Notes: a model not told the origin generated them from the letters alone. DNA of 64,000 nt from Symbiodinium natans (GCA_905221605.1 CAJNDS010002198.1:279160-343159); one strand, 5' to 3'; shown: positions 16,573 through 27,949, numbered from the stretch's first letter. Numbers and translations: made by a program.

Positions 16573-16870
16573 GAGGGTTTAGGGTTTAGGGTTCAGGGTT
16601 CAGGGTTGAGGGGTGTAACATGTAAGGAAATCGTCCCGGGTTTAGGGTTTAGGGTTTGGGGTTTAGGGTTTAGGGTTTCGGGTTTAGGGTTTAGGGTTTA
16701 GGGTTTAGGGTTTTTGGGTTTCGGGTTTCGGGTTTGGGTTTAGGGTCTAGGGTTTCGGGTTTAGGGTTTAGGGCTTAGGGTTTAGGGTTAGGGGTTAAGG
16801 TTCAGGGTTGAGGGTTTAGGGCTTAGGGTTTAGGGTTCAGGGTTCAGGGTTCAGGGTTCAGGGTTCAGGG
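16573..16870. repeat. Mixed TTTAGGG/TTCAGGG/TTTCGGG array
   Basis: G-type heptamers with many variants, interrupted by one unique spacer near 16615-16635. A small C-type array follows at 16992-17030. Confidence 0.8.
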
Positions 16871-16880
16871 TGTCTGGGAA

Positions 16881-16958
16881 CCGTTTAGGCATGAAGAGGA
16901 TCCCTTTCAAGGGACCTACCCCATCCTTCCACGCCTCGTAGGTGTTTTTTCCAGCGTC
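16881..16958 (-). pseudogene. Exon-like fragment between telomeric arrays
   Basis: Open minus-strand stretch of 26 codons (includes NTYEAWKDGVGPLKGILF) with protein-like composition between G-type and C-type arrays. Family unknown. Confidence 0.3.
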
Positions 16959-17030
16959 CAGGGGTTTCTGGGATTCAAGGGCGTTGGGGAACCCTAAACC
17001 CTAAACCCTAAACCCTAAACCCTAAACCCG

Positions 17031-18480
17031 CAAGGTGAGAACGCACGAAATCCATTAGGAATTCCACTTCTTAAAGTTCTCGTGTCTGATATTTAACATA
17101 TACATATTTACAGACATGTATGTATAATTTTACATAATCGTATGACAGCGATCCCTTCTTCCCTCCAATCTATGCTGATATTTCCATCCTAGGTATTCTT
17201 GTACAGAAAGGCTATGTTATACAGGGAGTCTGCTTATGACGACAGCATTGACCCAAATTGGCAAATGAGGAAGTATGCAATGGTTCGGCCAATGATGGCG
17301 TGTTCCCTTCTCCAATCTAGGACAACACACCACACGTGCCAGGAACTGGGTTAGAGCAGGAAACGCGGTTTGGACGCACTTCAAGATGTGGCTATCTCCA
17401 AACCAGCCTTCACTCATCATCGGCAAGCTACATAGCCACTCAGCTCTGATCCGGCAGGGCGGTGACAAAAACCGGACATTTCTAACAGCGCGTGCATATA
17501 TATGTTTCGTTTCACTCGCATACACATTGAAAATACTGAATCTGTGAACGAAGCGAATCCGCGAATGAACATGTCGAGAAAGAATGAAAGACACATGACA
17601 CTGATTCGCGGTGAACGAACACCCTGTGCGTCAACAAAGAAATACTACTTGCGCGCACCTTTGATCTCTTATTCTTCTTGTTGTACACATAACCCGCAGA
17701 TGTAGCACAACAACCCCACAACGGTATTCAATCATAGTAAGCCTATTGAAACCACAAACCCTTGTAAACCGTTCTAAACTCTTCATAAGCCCCTGTCAAC
17801 CCTTCACAACCCCGATAGAACCTAAACCCTATAAACCCTATAAGCCCTATCACCCCACCAACCCTACAAAGATTAACCTGCATAAACCCTACTGACCTCA
17901 TCGGCCCTATAAGCCTGCAAAACCCTAAAAAATCTACCCCAAAAAAATCCTCTCCCAACCCTGAAAGACAACACCTCTAAAACCCGGAACAGCAAGTCGG
18001 TCCTCATCTTCGATGCGGATGCTCCTGAGCCATGCAGGACCCTTCCACCGCCGCCCGCAAAGCCCACCCTCAACCCTTAATCTAGGGGCCTTGGGAATTC
18101 GAATAGGGTTTTGGGGGTAATTATAGTACTATGTTACTATATAGGGACCGTAAGGGAATACAATTAGTAATTCTTCCGACCCCTATGTTACCTTTTCCAA
18201 GGTTCGGGGGTTCAGGGCTGAGAGGTTGAGATTTTTAGAGCTTGGAAGTTTAGGGTTTGGGGTTTCGGGTTAAGCTTTGGGGTTTGGGGCCTTTATCTTG
18301 GGGAAGTCTTTCGGGATACAAAAAACGGGTGCGTTTTCTTTGGAGGAAAGGAGGCTCGGCAGGTAACCCACAAAACGGGGATAAACGCTGGGCGCGTGCA
18401 AGACAAGGCTGAAAGCCAGTGGAGCCCTCTCAAGCCCCGAAACCCTGGGCTTTTTAGGGCTGGGAGACCACGACCCTAAC
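17031..18480. other. Unique and weakly repetitive DNA without a supported gene
   Basis: 17031-17720 is unique and moderately AT-rich. Its longest open frame (minus strand, 17217-17594) shows no domain and poor composition. 17721-18080 is loose CCCTATAAA-like repeat. 18109-18195 is a dispersed repeat copy and 18196-18480 is mixed. Confidence 0.5.
18109..18195. repeat. Dispersed subtelomeric repeat, copy 1
   Basis: Shares ordered blocks with 23548-23630: GGTTTTGGGGGTA, then TAGTA, then TAAGGGAATA and TCCGACCC. Clearly related but diverged. Confidence 0.55.
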
Positions 18481-18649
18481 AACCCTAACGAAACCCCAAA
18501 ACTCTAAATCCTAAAACCCAGAGCCCTAAACCCTAAACCCCAAACCCCAAACCCTGAACGAACGTGTTTCCAAAGGGGTAGAGGCTCGTGGGCTTCATGG
18601 TTCCAGGGCTTTTGCGCTGAGGGTTGGACGCAGGGCTTAGGGGCTTGGA

Positions 18650-19092
18650 GTTAAGGGTTTTAGGGTTTAGGGTTTTAGGGTTTAGGGTTTAGGGTTTAGG
18701 GTTTAGGGTTTTGGGTTTTGGGTTTTGGGTGTAGGGTTTTGGGTTTAGGGTTTAGGGTTTTGGGTTTAGGGTTCAGGGTTCAAGGTTTTAGGGTTTAGGA
18801 CGAACCACCAGGAAAGCACTGCCCAGGCCAAGCGTCGTCTGGAGTCGTCGACCGGGGAACAGCTCCACCTTGACCTGGCCCAGTGCCTGTGCAGGAAATA
18901 ACGGGGGTTTAGGGTTCAGGGTTTAGGGTTTAGGGTTTGAGTTTAGGGGTTTCGGGTTTAGGGTTTAGGGTTTAGGGTTTAGGGAGTAGGGTTTAGGGTT
19001 TAGGGTTTAGGGTTTAGGGTTTAGGGTTTAGGGTTTAGGGTTTAGGGTTTTAGGGTTTTAGGGTTTTAGGGTTTTAGGGTTTTAGGGTTTAT
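18650..19092. repeat. G-type telomeric arrays including TTTTAGGG octamers
   Basis: Arrays at about 18650-18800 and 18905-19092. The last 40 bp are octamers (TTTTAGGG). The unique spacer 18800-18886 has an exon-like minus-strand frame (VKVELFPGRRLQTTLGLG) preceded by an acceptor-like CTGCACAG. Confidence 0.8.
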
Positions 19093-19164
19093 GCCCTTTT
19101 TGGTGTAAAGGTGCTTCTAAGGGAACCTACACCCTAAAAAAAGGAACCAGGGCCTACTCTGGCT

Positions 19165-19845
19165 CCTAGTAACCCTAACCCCTAAACCCTAAACCCTAAA
19201 CCCCGCCCCCCAAATCATCCAGAGCCAAGAGCCTTGTTGTTCACGTCTGCATAGCTAGGGTTTAAGGTCTAGCGTTTAGGGCCAGGTTTAGGGTTTAGGG
19301 CTTAGGGCTTAGGGCTCAGGGCTCAGGGCTCAGGGCTCAGGGCTTAGGCTCTAGGGTTGAGGGTTGATGTCATTCGTGCCAGGTAACTTCGACACGTAGA
19401 ACTCCCGAGCTAGTGAGCCCCCAGAAAGGGCGGCGGTGAAGAACACCAACCCCAAACCCAAAAGCCCTGAGCTCGAACTCAAGATGGGAGACTCTCAGTC
19501 TGTCCGTGTACATCCCTCATCATTATGAGACTTGGTCCCTGATCCCGAAACCCCTAAACCCAAAACCCTAAACCCTACACCCTAAACCCTAAACCCTAAA
19601 CCCCTCAACCTTGGGATGGGCCCCCTTATACTCACTCACAGTCCTTCATAGGGGTTATAGTACCCCCCCCCCACTATAATTCCTCCTAAGGACTCTTCGT
19701 ATACGGGGGAACATCCCAACCTGTAAACCCTAAACCCTAAACCCTAAACCCTAAACCCTAAACCCTAAACCCTAAACCCTAAACCCTAAACCCTAAACCC
19801 TAAACCCTAAACCCCTCAAACCCCGTAAACCCCTTAAATCCTAGA
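19165..19845. repeat. C-type telomeric arrays with spacers
   Basis: Arrays at about 19165-19205, 19540-19605 and 19725-19845 (the last about 14 perfect units). A GGGCTCA run (19315-19345) and unique filler lie between them. Confidence 0.8.
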
Positions 19846-19919
19846 CAAACCCCTTGTCGGCCCTCAAAAAGGGCGCCTCAGGCTCCTCGCCGAAGGAAGG
19901 GCCATACCAGGGCAGCTCA

Positions 19920-20495
19920 TCTGTGGGTTTGGGGGTTTGGGGTTTGGGGCTTGGGGTTTAGGGTTTAGGATTTAGGGTTTGGTGTTTGGGGTTTCGGGCT
20001 TTGGGGGGGGGGGGGGGGGTTAGGGACCGAGGGTCCTCAAGGGTTTGGGAGGGTTTGGGGGTGCCAGGGTCCAGGGCGTAGGAGCTTCGGGTTATTCATC
20101 TAGTTTGATCACGGGGTTTAGAGGGCTTTGAGATTCTACTGGTAGAGGTTTAAGGGTTCAGGAGGTTTAGGCGCAGGGGGGGGGGGGGGGGGGTGAGTGG
20201 GGGCTAGTGGCCTGAGGAATTAACTTCGTTTACAACGATGGCAACTTGGCCCTACACCCTAAACCCGAAACCCGAAACCCTAAACCCCAAACCCTCGATC
20301 GTGGGATCACGCCCCACGGGGCTTGGGCCCATGGGTCCTCTTCAGGGTTTTGGGTAGCCCTAAACCCTGAACCCTAAACCCCAAACCCCAAAGTCCTGAA
20401 CGGTTTAGGACTTCAGCCCAAGCCTGGCTACCTCAAACACAAAAGGCACCCCCCCCTAAACCTAAACCCTAAACCCTAAACCCTAAACCCTAAAC
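19920..20495. repeat. Mixed G- and C-type repeats with poly-G runs
   Basis: G-type array to about 20010 followed by a G run, a second G run near 20177-20193, and C-type arrays at about 20245-20300 and 20455-20495. Confidence 0.7.
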
Positions 20496-20567
20496 CAAGA
20501 AAACCTCCATGCGGCCTTCTTCAAGCAGATGCAGGGTGGCGATCCAGCCTTGATAGGATGGCAAGGG

Positions 20568-20828
20568 TTTAGAGGTTAGGGGTTAGGGTTTAGGGTTTAG
20601 GGTTTAGGGTTTAGGGTTTAGGGTTTAGGGTTTAGGGTTTAGGGTTTAGGGTTTAGGGTTTAGGGTTTAGGGTTTAGGGTTTAGGGTTTAGGGTTTTAGG
20701 GTTTAGGGTTTAGGGTTTAGGGTTTAGGGTTTAGGGTTTAGGGTTTAGGGTTTAGGGTTTAGTGTTTAGGGTTTAGGGTTTAGGGTTTAGGGTTTAGGGT
20801 TTAGGGTTTAGGGTTTAGGGTTTAGGAT
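20568..20828. repeat. Long interstitial TTTAGGG array
   Basis: About 35 almost perfect heptamers, among the longest arrays in the window. Confidence 0.9.
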
Positions 20829-21064
20829 TGAGACGCGCAAGTATCCTGCCCTAGGAAAACCAGGACCTGATTCGCTTGATAGGTTCAAACGGGAGCCTCA
20901 CGCAATGAGGATTTGGGTGTAGCGTTTAGGGTTTAAGGCTTGCGGTAAGCTCCAGATAGTTGGAACATGGTATTAGGATGATTAGAGCTCGGATTGCCTT
21001 TAGTATACCTCTCGAGGTATGGGGATAAGGATATTCCAACTTTTTTGGAGTTTGATGTAGGGTT

Positions 21065-21274
21065 GAGGGTTTAGGGTTTAGGGTTTGGGGTTTAGGGTTT
21101 AGGGTTTAGGGTTTAGGGTTTAGGGTTTAGGGTTTAGGGTTTAGGGTTTAGGGTTTAGGGTTTAGGGTTTATGGTTTAGGTTTAGGGTTTAGGGTTTAGG
21201 GTTTAGGGTTTAGGGTTTAGGGTTTAGGGTTTAGGGTTTAGGGTTTAGGGTTTAGGGTTTAGGGTTTAGGGTTC
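21065..21274. repeat. Long interstitial TTTAGGG array
   Basis: About 29 near-perfect heptamers. The spacer before it has a palindrome (ATACCTCTCGAGGTAT, about 21005-21020). Confidence 0.9.
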
Positions 21275-21278
21275 AGTC

Positions 21279-21389
21279 TCAAGCACTCAGGAAGCCTTGG
21301 AGATTGATGCGGTATTGAGGCTGAGGCAGGCAATCGACCCCTCGCTGGCTTCCTGCGGCTATGCGCGCTGGGTCTCGGCTCTACTTCGC
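21279..21389 (+). pseudogene. Exon-like fragment directly after a telomeric array
   Basis: Open plus-strand stretch of 37 codons (includes EALEIDAVLRLRQAIDPSLA) with helical, natural composition, ending where CCCTAAA repeats start. Family unknown. Confidence 0.35.
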
Positions 21390-21429
21390 CCTAAACCCCA
21401 AACCCTAAACTCTAAACCCTAAACCGTTT

Positions 21430-21943
21430 GCGGCTTAGGGCACTGAGGCAGGCCGAAATCACTGAGGGCTTAAGGTTCTTTAGGGTTGAGGGTTTAGGGT
21501 TTAAAGTTTCGGGTGCCAATCTCAATTCTGGGCCCTTTTTTTGGGGGGAGGAGGGGGGGGCAACCCCAAACCCAAAACCTGCCCCAAATTTTCAAGCCCC
21601 CCAACCAAAAAATGACAGAATATAGATCCGTTAAGCCCAGGACCCTAAATGGTGTTAGAGCCCCAAACCCCAAGCAATAACTTAGACTTAGACCGACGAC
21701 CCCAAGACGCCGCAAACCCTAAACCCAGCAAAGGACCATGACTGAGCCCCTAAACCAGAGCTCAGAACCTTGAACCCTAGTCCCTAAACCCCTAGGGTTT
21801 AGGGTTTAGGGTTTGGCTTAGAGCTTCGTGTTTAGGGTTCAGGGTTTAGGGACCCAAAACCCTGAACCCCAAACCGTGCCTCGGAGGGCTCGAGCCAGCC
21901 GTGCAGCCTGCCCAGTTAAAGCACATTTGGAGCCGCCCTACCG
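21430..21943. other. Degenerate telomeric filler
   Basis: Scattered CCCTAAA and TTTAGGG units and unique bits. No gene supported. Confidence 0.5.
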
Positions 21944-22217
21944 CTACCCCTACCCCTACCCCACTACCACTACCACTACCACTACCCCTACCCCTACCCC
22001 TACCCCTACCCCTACCCCTACCCCTACCCCTACCCCACTACCACTCGCACTAGCACGAGCACTACCACTACCACTACCACTGCCACTACCGCTACCACCA
22101 CTACCACTACCGCTACCACTGCCACTGCCACTACGACTACTACGACTACTACGACGACTACTACTGCGACTACGACTACACATTCTACTACAACTTCGAC
22201 TACTCCTACTGCTACTA
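21944..22217. repeat. CTACCC hexamer and CTACCA/CTACGA repeat tract
   Basis: About 13 copies of CCCCTA followed by trinucleotide-like CTA-CNA repeats. It lies just downstream of the stop of the next gene. Open frames here (poly-Pro/Thr/Leu/Ser) are by-products of the repeat. Confidence 0.85.
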
Positions 22218-22346
22218 CAGCGAACTGGAGCCAATCCCAAGACCATTTGCGCATGTTTCTGCTCGAAGCAGTTGCAGCTCAGTTGCTGCCAGCCGCGCCC
22301 CGAACACCAGACTGAACAAGCGAGTCGGAAGAGGCAGTATATAGAA

Positions 22347-23282
22347 TTATTTCATCACAGCAGCTCGGTTTGCAAGGTGCTCCAGGACGCGGTGTACGAC
22401 GAGGACGGGGAAGTAGCTGCAGTGCGCAAACTCGTGATGTGCGTTGCGCAGCTGCGGCAGAGTGGCCAACTGCTTTGACCAGGCGTGCGCAATGCCCTGC
22501 AGCAAGGACATCGAAAAGGCACAGCTGTGAAGAAAGAAGACCCTTTCTTTGGTCAGCAATGACACGATCCACCCAAAATACGACCACTGGTAGATGGTGA
22601 AGTAAGGCGAAATCGAACCTGTTCGGCCGAACACATTGTAGCTTAAAGACAGCAATACCGGGACAGCCAGCGTCCCCACGGGCCGGGGCTTGAACTTCCC
22701 GGCACTCGAGGCACCCCATGGAGCAAGCTGCAAGAAGGCCTGCAAGCCCCAACGGCAGGCCAACAGCTGCGCAAATGTCGTCCTTGGAGCTGCCCGCGCA
22801 CGCAGGTGCCAGGTGCGGAAGAACGTCTGCAGGGCCTGCACTTCTAGCACGCCATGCAGCCAAAGCAGCTTCTCCCAGTTTTCGGCCACCTTCTTGCGGA
22901 GGGCGTAGCCAATTGCAATGCATGCGAGGGCGATTGCCCGCGCCTTGAGCGGCGCACCGCGCTGCGGCAGCAACAGCAACGCCCACGTCAGGGCAGTAGA
23001 GCTGGAGAGCCAACCCCACCTGGGGCTTCCGATCAGCTCATCCAGGCGGTCGAGGAAAGCAAAATTGGAGATCACCTGGAACACCAAGGCAACGGCGTGC
23101 ATCTGCAGGTTCAGGTAGTGGGAGTGGTCACGCTTGAAGTGCTTGTATGCAACTTCATAGCCAGTCCTGCACCACGCCGTCTGCATCGCTGGCTTGGCCG
23201 GGTTGCAGAAGAAGGGGCCCGCAAAGTACATCAACGTGTTCACGGACTCCGGCAGCAGCACCGCCTCCTCAGCCCCAGCCAT
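22347..23282 (-). CDS. Membrane protein resembling the Mpo1/DUF962 family
   Basis: Intact intronless frame of 311 codons with an ATG start and GC-rich codon use unlike the surrounding repeats. Several hydrophobic segments suggest a multi-pass membrane protein. The N-terminal region has YKHFKRDHSHYLNLQMH, close to the H...N...H pattern of DUF962/Mpo1 proteins (ER 2-hydroxy-fatty-acid dioxygenases in yeast). The C-terminal region has LLQGIAHAWSKQLATLP and then SYFPVLVVHRVLEHL, matching the family's conserved GH..E...PAL...PLFV end. The protein is longer than yeast Mpo1 because of a middle extension. The family call is by eye and the activity is inferred. No promoter is recognised. It is the best candidate for an intact host gene in the window. 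Confidence 0.6.
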   Translation of the reverse strand: MAGAEEAVLLPESVNTLMYFAGPFFCNPAKPAMQTAWCRTGYEVAYKHFKRDHSHYLNLQMHAVALVFQVISNFAFLDRLDELIGSPRWGWLSSSTALTWALLLLPQRGAPLKARAIALACIAIGYALRKKVAENWEKLLWLHGVLEVQALQTFFRTWHLRARAAPRTTFAQLLACRWGLQAFLQLAPWGASSAGKFKPRPVGTLAVPVLLSLSYNVFGRTGSISPYFTIYQWSYFGWIVSLLTKERVFFLHSCAFSMSLLQGIAHAWSKQLATLPQLRNAHHEFAHCSYFPVLVVHRVLEHLANRAAVMK

Positions 23283-23547
23283 TGCGCCAGCCGGTCACTC
23301 TTCCCACGGAGCTCAGCAGGCTGCTACAGCACCAATGACCAGCAACACGGCTACTGCTGTTCGGATTCGAGTGTCTTCCTTGCGGCATGCAACTGGAACT
23401 TAGGACTCCCCCAGTGTCCTCCTAACCTGAAAGCGCGGTCGTCTGGGCTGTTGGGTTGCGGATTCTCGGGCCCAGGCTTGTAAAGGGTTTGAGAAGGTGG
23501 GGCCAACATCCTACGAGCGTAGTATTGAGGGCTCAATAATTAGAAGA

Positions 23548-23630
23548 GGGTTTTGGGGGTAGCTCTAGTATACTTCTATGGGGGCCATAAGGGAATACTA
23601 TTCACAAATATTCCGACCCGACCGCTGGAT
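23548..23630. repeat. Dispersed subtelomeric repeat, copy 2
   Basis: Related to 18109-18195 by ordered shared blocks. Adjacent sequence differs, so this is a dispersed unit rather than a longer duplication. Confidence 0.55.
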
Positions 23631-24145
23631 TAAAACGGGGGTTTTGGGTTGGGGGGGGGGGGGGGGGTCCAACCAACGCCGACAGGCCATCGGCCTGGAC
23701 TGATCGTCGGCAAGGTGCTCCTGGCACACAGCTGCAAGCCCTAAAAACCCCCAAAGCACGTCAAAAGACCCCTCAAGAAACCCTCAACAACCCTCTACAA
23801 ACCCTCTTTTCTGCCCACCAAAAAACCTTCAAAAGGCCCTCACAAAAACCCTCAAAAGAGCCCAAACAAACCGCATTACATTTCTCGGGGTTTGGTGACA
23901 GAGTAAGGGAGCCTTGTCTACCCCATACATACCCCAGAAAAGCAAGGGCCCAAATGTAACCCTTTTCAACAAGGAAAGGGGCCATGTCACGAGACATGGC
24001 AATGGGGTAGTTGCAAGAAATTAGGAGTATAAGTCCCCCAACCAAGGCTCTAATCACTTCATGGGCTTGAAACGAAAGGAGGGACCCTTATAAGGGACCT
24101 TGCGGGTTATTTGGGGTTATTTAGGGTTTGTTTAGGTACATAGGG

Positions 24146-24149
<4 letters not shown>

Positions 24150-24186
<37 letters not shown>

Positions 24187-24236
24187 TACATATATACATA
24201 TATACATATATACATATATACATATATATATATATG
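24150..24236. repeat. (TA)n and (ATATAC)n microsatellite
   Basis: About 15 TA dinucleotides, then seven ATATAC-type units. Largely self-complementary. Confidence 0.9.
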
Positions 24237-24389
24237 CTATATGTACAGGGGTTATATTTGGGCGATAAAGGGGAATAAGATTAAGGGTCCCTTCTAGGGG
24301 TCCCTCCTTATATCCCCTAAGAAGACCTGAAGCCCTCAACCTGAAAACCCTAAACCTTGCACATGCCCGAAAGCCTTACAAAACCTCTA

Positions 24390-25110
24390 CACCCTAAACC
24401 CTAAACCCTAAGCCCTAAAAAACCCTAAACCCCAAACCCTACACCCTAAACCCTAAACCCTACACCCTAAACCCGAAACCCTAAACCCCACCAGCAAACC
24501 CCGAAAAAAGGGGGCGGCACGCAACATGGAGCCGCAGCCGACATCGGCTATGGAACCCCGCCCAGCTCCAAGACCAAACGCCCATCTCACAACTTCAACC
24601 CTGAGCACTGCATGTTTGACCCTGAACCCCTAAACCCTGAACCCTATACCCTGAACCCTAAACCCTGAACCCTAACCCTAAACTCCAAACCCTAAGAATT
24701 TCGTGGAAACTGGACCCTAAGAACCCAAACTCTAGACCCGAAAGTCTACACCGAGCCTGAAGCAACCACAAACCTTGAAGCCTCCTGGAGGCCGGGGATG
24801 ATACAGGGTTTAGGGTTTAAGGTTTAAGGTTTGGGGTTTAGGGTTTAGGGTTTAGGGTTTAGGGTTTAGGGTTTAGGGTTTAGGGTTTAGGGTTTGGGGC
24901 TTCTGCATTCCCGGTGCCTCGTACGTCAGCCGATTGGTCCTGGGGTCGGTGAAGATGGCGCACTCGCCGCGGGCTGAGAGCCAGCTGCCTGTCAAACCTA
25001 AACCCTAAACCCCAAACCCTAAACCCTAAACCCTAATCCCTAAACCCTAAACCCTAAACCCCAAACCCTAAACCCTAAACCCCAAACCCCAAACCTTAAA
25101 GCCTAAACCC
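24390..25110. repeat. Telomeric arrays of both orientations
   Basis: C-type at about 24390-24490, degenerate at 24620-24700, G-type at 24810-24898 and C-type at 24993-25110. Confidence 0.75.
24903..24990 (-). pseudogene. Exon-like fragment between inverted telomeric arrays
   Basis: Open minus-strand stretch of about 29 codons (includes GECAIFTDPRTNRLTYEAPG) between a G-type and a C-type array. It looks like a piece of a real exon. Family unknown. Confidence 0.35.
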
Positions 25111-26030
25111 TCGCCCCCCAAACCCCAGACCTCTCCCCTAAAACCTCAAACCAACCTTAAACCTCACACCCTTAACCCCCCCATTCACAGCACAGGCAGG
25201 GGGGGGCTAAACCTTGAACGCTAAACTTTTGTAATACACCCTCGCCCCCCAACCACACCCACACCACAGTGGCGGGGGGGGGGGGGGGTGGGGCGCAAGG
25301 GTCGCACAGGCGGCCGGTCTCTTAAACCTTCAACCCCAAATCCTAACCGTAACCCCCCACTCAGACCACAGGCCTAAACCTTTGACCCTAAACCCTAAAC
25401 CCTAAACCGTACACACTAGTCCGTAACCCCCCAACAACACCCACACCACAGGGGAGGGGCGCGGGGGTAGGCCCTAAACCTTAAACCTAAAATCTACTAA
25501 CCCCCCAACCACACCGGGGTGGCAGCCCGAGACCATATATACCCTTTATATATATATATATATATCCTATACAAATTACGGGCCCATACATCAGAACCCT
25601 TCAAGGGAGGTTAGGGACAAACTCCCGTCAGAGATTCACATCTAGCTCACGTATTCTCTGCTTCTTGGCTTACTGTCCAGTACAAATAATCGGGTGCTTT
25701 CACTAGGGCCTATCAACAACCCCTGTTCTGAGGATCTCAAACATTTGAGGAGAAACGAGCGGAAGAAACACCTGTTCTGAGGATCTCAAACATTTGAGCA
25801 CAAACGAGCGGAAGAAACAAAAAACTAACCTCTACACCCTTGACGCCTGACTCAACAACTCGACCCCTACAACTGGATACCCAAAAACCTCGAAACGTAA
25901 ACCCAAATTTGGAACCCCTAAACCGCTAACCCCAAAACACCCTAAAACCTCTAAACTTAAACCCCGCCCACTTACCCCTAACCCTCTAACCCCAAAGCCC
26001 CCTAAAACCAATCCCCCGAAGCCAAACTCA
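25111..26030. other. Degenerate C-rich filler
   Basis: Loose CCCTAAA-like text, a G run (about 25266-25290), a (TA)n tract near 25545-25565 and a unique block 25566-25830 that includes a 49-bp tandem duplication. No gene. Confidence 0.5.
25722..25819. repeat. 49-bp tandem duplication
   Basis: Two adjacent copies (25722-25770 and 25771-25819) with two mismatches. Each contains the palindrome-like CTCAAACATTTGAG. Confidence 0.9.
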
Positions 26031-26740
26031 AGACTCTCAACCCTAAACCCCAGACCCTGAACCCGAAAACACCAAACCCGAAACCCTAAACCCCAAACAC
26101 CCCCCAAGCCCTAAACCCAAAACTCCAAGCCCCAAACCCTCAACCAAGACCCCCAAAGCTCTAAACCCAAACCCCCAGACAAGAAACCCTCAACCCTAAA
26201 TCCCAAACCCTAAACCCCAAACCCCAAACCCTAAACCCCAAACCCCAAACCCTAAACCCTAAACCCCAAACTCCAAACCCTACATCCTAAACCCCAATTC
26301 CCAAAACCCCACACGAGCCTTGCACAGCCTGCAGGGGTGGCATCCCCTCAAGGTCGGCAGCTTGGGAATCGCCTCTGCGGGGCTTTTGGGGGTTTAGGCT
26401 TTAGGGTTTTAGGGTTTTAGGGTTTAGGGTTTAGGGTTTAGGGTTTAGGGTTTAGGGTTTAGGGTTTAGGGTTTAGGGTTTAGGGTTTAGGGTTTAGGGT
26501 TTGGGGTTTGGGGTTTGGGGTTTAGGGTTTGGGGGCTTAGGGTTTGGGGTTAGGGTTTGGGGGTTTAAGGCTTGGGGTTTCGGGTTTGGGGTTTAGGGTT
26601 TGGGGTTTACGGTTTGGGGTTGAGGGTTTTGGGGTGTAGGGTTTGAGGTTGAGGGTTTCGGGTTTGGGGTTGAGGGTTTAGGGTGTAGGGTTTGAGGTTG
26701 AGGCTTTCGGGTTTGGGGTGTATAGGGTTTGCGGTTTGGG
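26030..26740. repeat. C-type array facing a G-type array
   Basis: CCCTAAA/CCCCAAA repeats (about 26030-26300), a 90-bp unique spacer, then TTTAGGG/TTTGGGG repeats (about 26390-26740). The arrays form a large inverted pair. Confidence 0.8.
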
Positions 26741-27090
26741 GCTTGAGGCTTATTCGACACTTACTTGAACGCATCTCGCTTTGAAGGGTATAACGATGAA
26801 AAGCGTGCGAAGTATACGAGCTTATTTTGCTCCAAATTTGCACCACAGGACAAATGTGACAAAAACACAGCTGCCCGTAGACGACATCGCTGAAAAGGAC
26901 ACAAAGCCTGCCGTAAGCAAGGCCTTTCCACCGCAAAGAGGCTGGATAACGAACGAAGCCTTCTGTTATATACAAAGCTCGAAATGAGGCACGCGAGCTC
27001 ATTCCTTTCGTCGTCACTACGAAAACTGAGTTAGAACTCTAGAGTACTGCTTTGGTTTCAGTCAATGTGTAACCACACCCCAGCCCTCCC
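26741..27090. other. Unique block, no supported gene
   Basis: Non-repetitive sequence of about 300 bp. The minus-strand open frame through it runs into telomeric repeats and shows no domain. Confidence 0.4.
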
Positions 27091-27310
27091 CTAAACCCTA
27101 AACCCTAAACCCTAAACCCTAAACCCTAAACCCTAAACCCTAAACCCTAAACCCTAAACCCAAAACCCACCCCCACCCCCAACTTGGCCCTACGGCAAGG
27201 CCACTTGCCTTCCTCTGCGGGCGCGTCCTCCAAGTCCTCTCGGATACAGATCGATTGCTTGGCCAGGGTTGAAAGTCTAAGGCCCCCATATATGGTTCAG
27301 CCCCGGCGGG

Positions 27311-27353
27311 CCCCCCCCCCCCCCCCCCACCCCCACTACCCCCCCCCCCCCCT

Positions 27354-27399
<46 letters not shown>

Positions 27400-27417
27400 T
27401 ACCCCCCCCCCCCCCCC
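27311..27417. repeat. Near-pure poly-C tract of about 107 bp
   Basis: Interrupted by only a handful of A and T. The encoded poly-Pro is not a gene. Its length is probably uncertain because such tracts sequence badly. Confidence 0.85.
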
Positions 27418-27674
27418 ATGGGTACTAAGATGATACCCCCCCCCCCCCTGTGGTGTGGTTGGGGGTTGGTTTTAGGGTTTTAGGGTTTAGGGTTTTAGGG
27501 TTTAGGGTTTAGGGTTTTAGGGTTTAGGGTTTTAGGGTTTAGGGTTTAGGGTTTAGGGTTTAGGGTTTTAGGGTTTAGGGTTTAGGGTTTAGGGTTTAGG
27601 GTTTAGGGTCCCCGCGGATGGGGTACTAAGATGATACCCCCCCCCCTGTGGTGTGGTTGGGGGTTGGTTTTAGG
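27418..27674. repeat. 60-bp unit present twice at 200-bp spacing
   Basis: Copies at 27418-27477 and 27618-27674 share GTACTAAGATGATACCCC, a C run and TGTGGTGTGGTTGGGGG, each running into TTTTAGGG repeats. G-type arrays fill the space between and continue to about 27840. Confidence 0.85.
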
Positions 27675-27949
27675 GTTAGGGTTTAGGGTTCAGGGTTTTA
27701 GGGTTTAGGGTTTAAGGTTTAAGACTTAAGGTTTAGGGTTTAGGGTTTCTTTAGGGTTTAGGTTTAGGGTTTAGGGTTTAGGGTTTAGGGTTTTTAGGTT
27801 TTAGGGTTTAGGGTTTAGGGTTTAGGGTTTAGGGTTTAGGGACCGTAGAGTAGACTTGGGGGGGGGGGGCCGGGAACGCCCGACGCTGAACCATATATGA
27901 GCACGCTTGGCCCCTCCGAGAAAGTATAGGAACCCTTAACAGTGTACAA

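Larger units (their letters stand above)
23283..24389. other. Unique and repeat-poor DNA, no supported gene
   Basis: Holds a dispersed repeat copy (23548-23630), a G run (about 23650-23667), a CCCTCAAAA-rich degenerate stretch (23740-23880) and the TA-rich microsatellite at 24150-24236. Confidence 0.5.

Noticed and set aside
17217-17594. 125-codon minus-strand frame in unique sequence
   Set aside because: No domain, no supporting context and average composition; not enough to call a gene.
21828-22478. Pro/Thr/Leu-rich plus-strand frame and Ser/Arg- or Val-rich minus-strand frames
   Set aside because: Translations of CTACCC/CTA repeats, and partly the antisense of the membrane-protein gene.
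22279-23019. 246-codon minus-strand frame overlapping the membrane-protein gene
   Set aside because: Shadow of the 22347-23282 gene in another frame; no family motif, while the other frame has hydrophobic segments and conserved blocks.
27184-27483. Poly-proline frame
   Set aside because: Translation of the poly-C tract; no gene signal.
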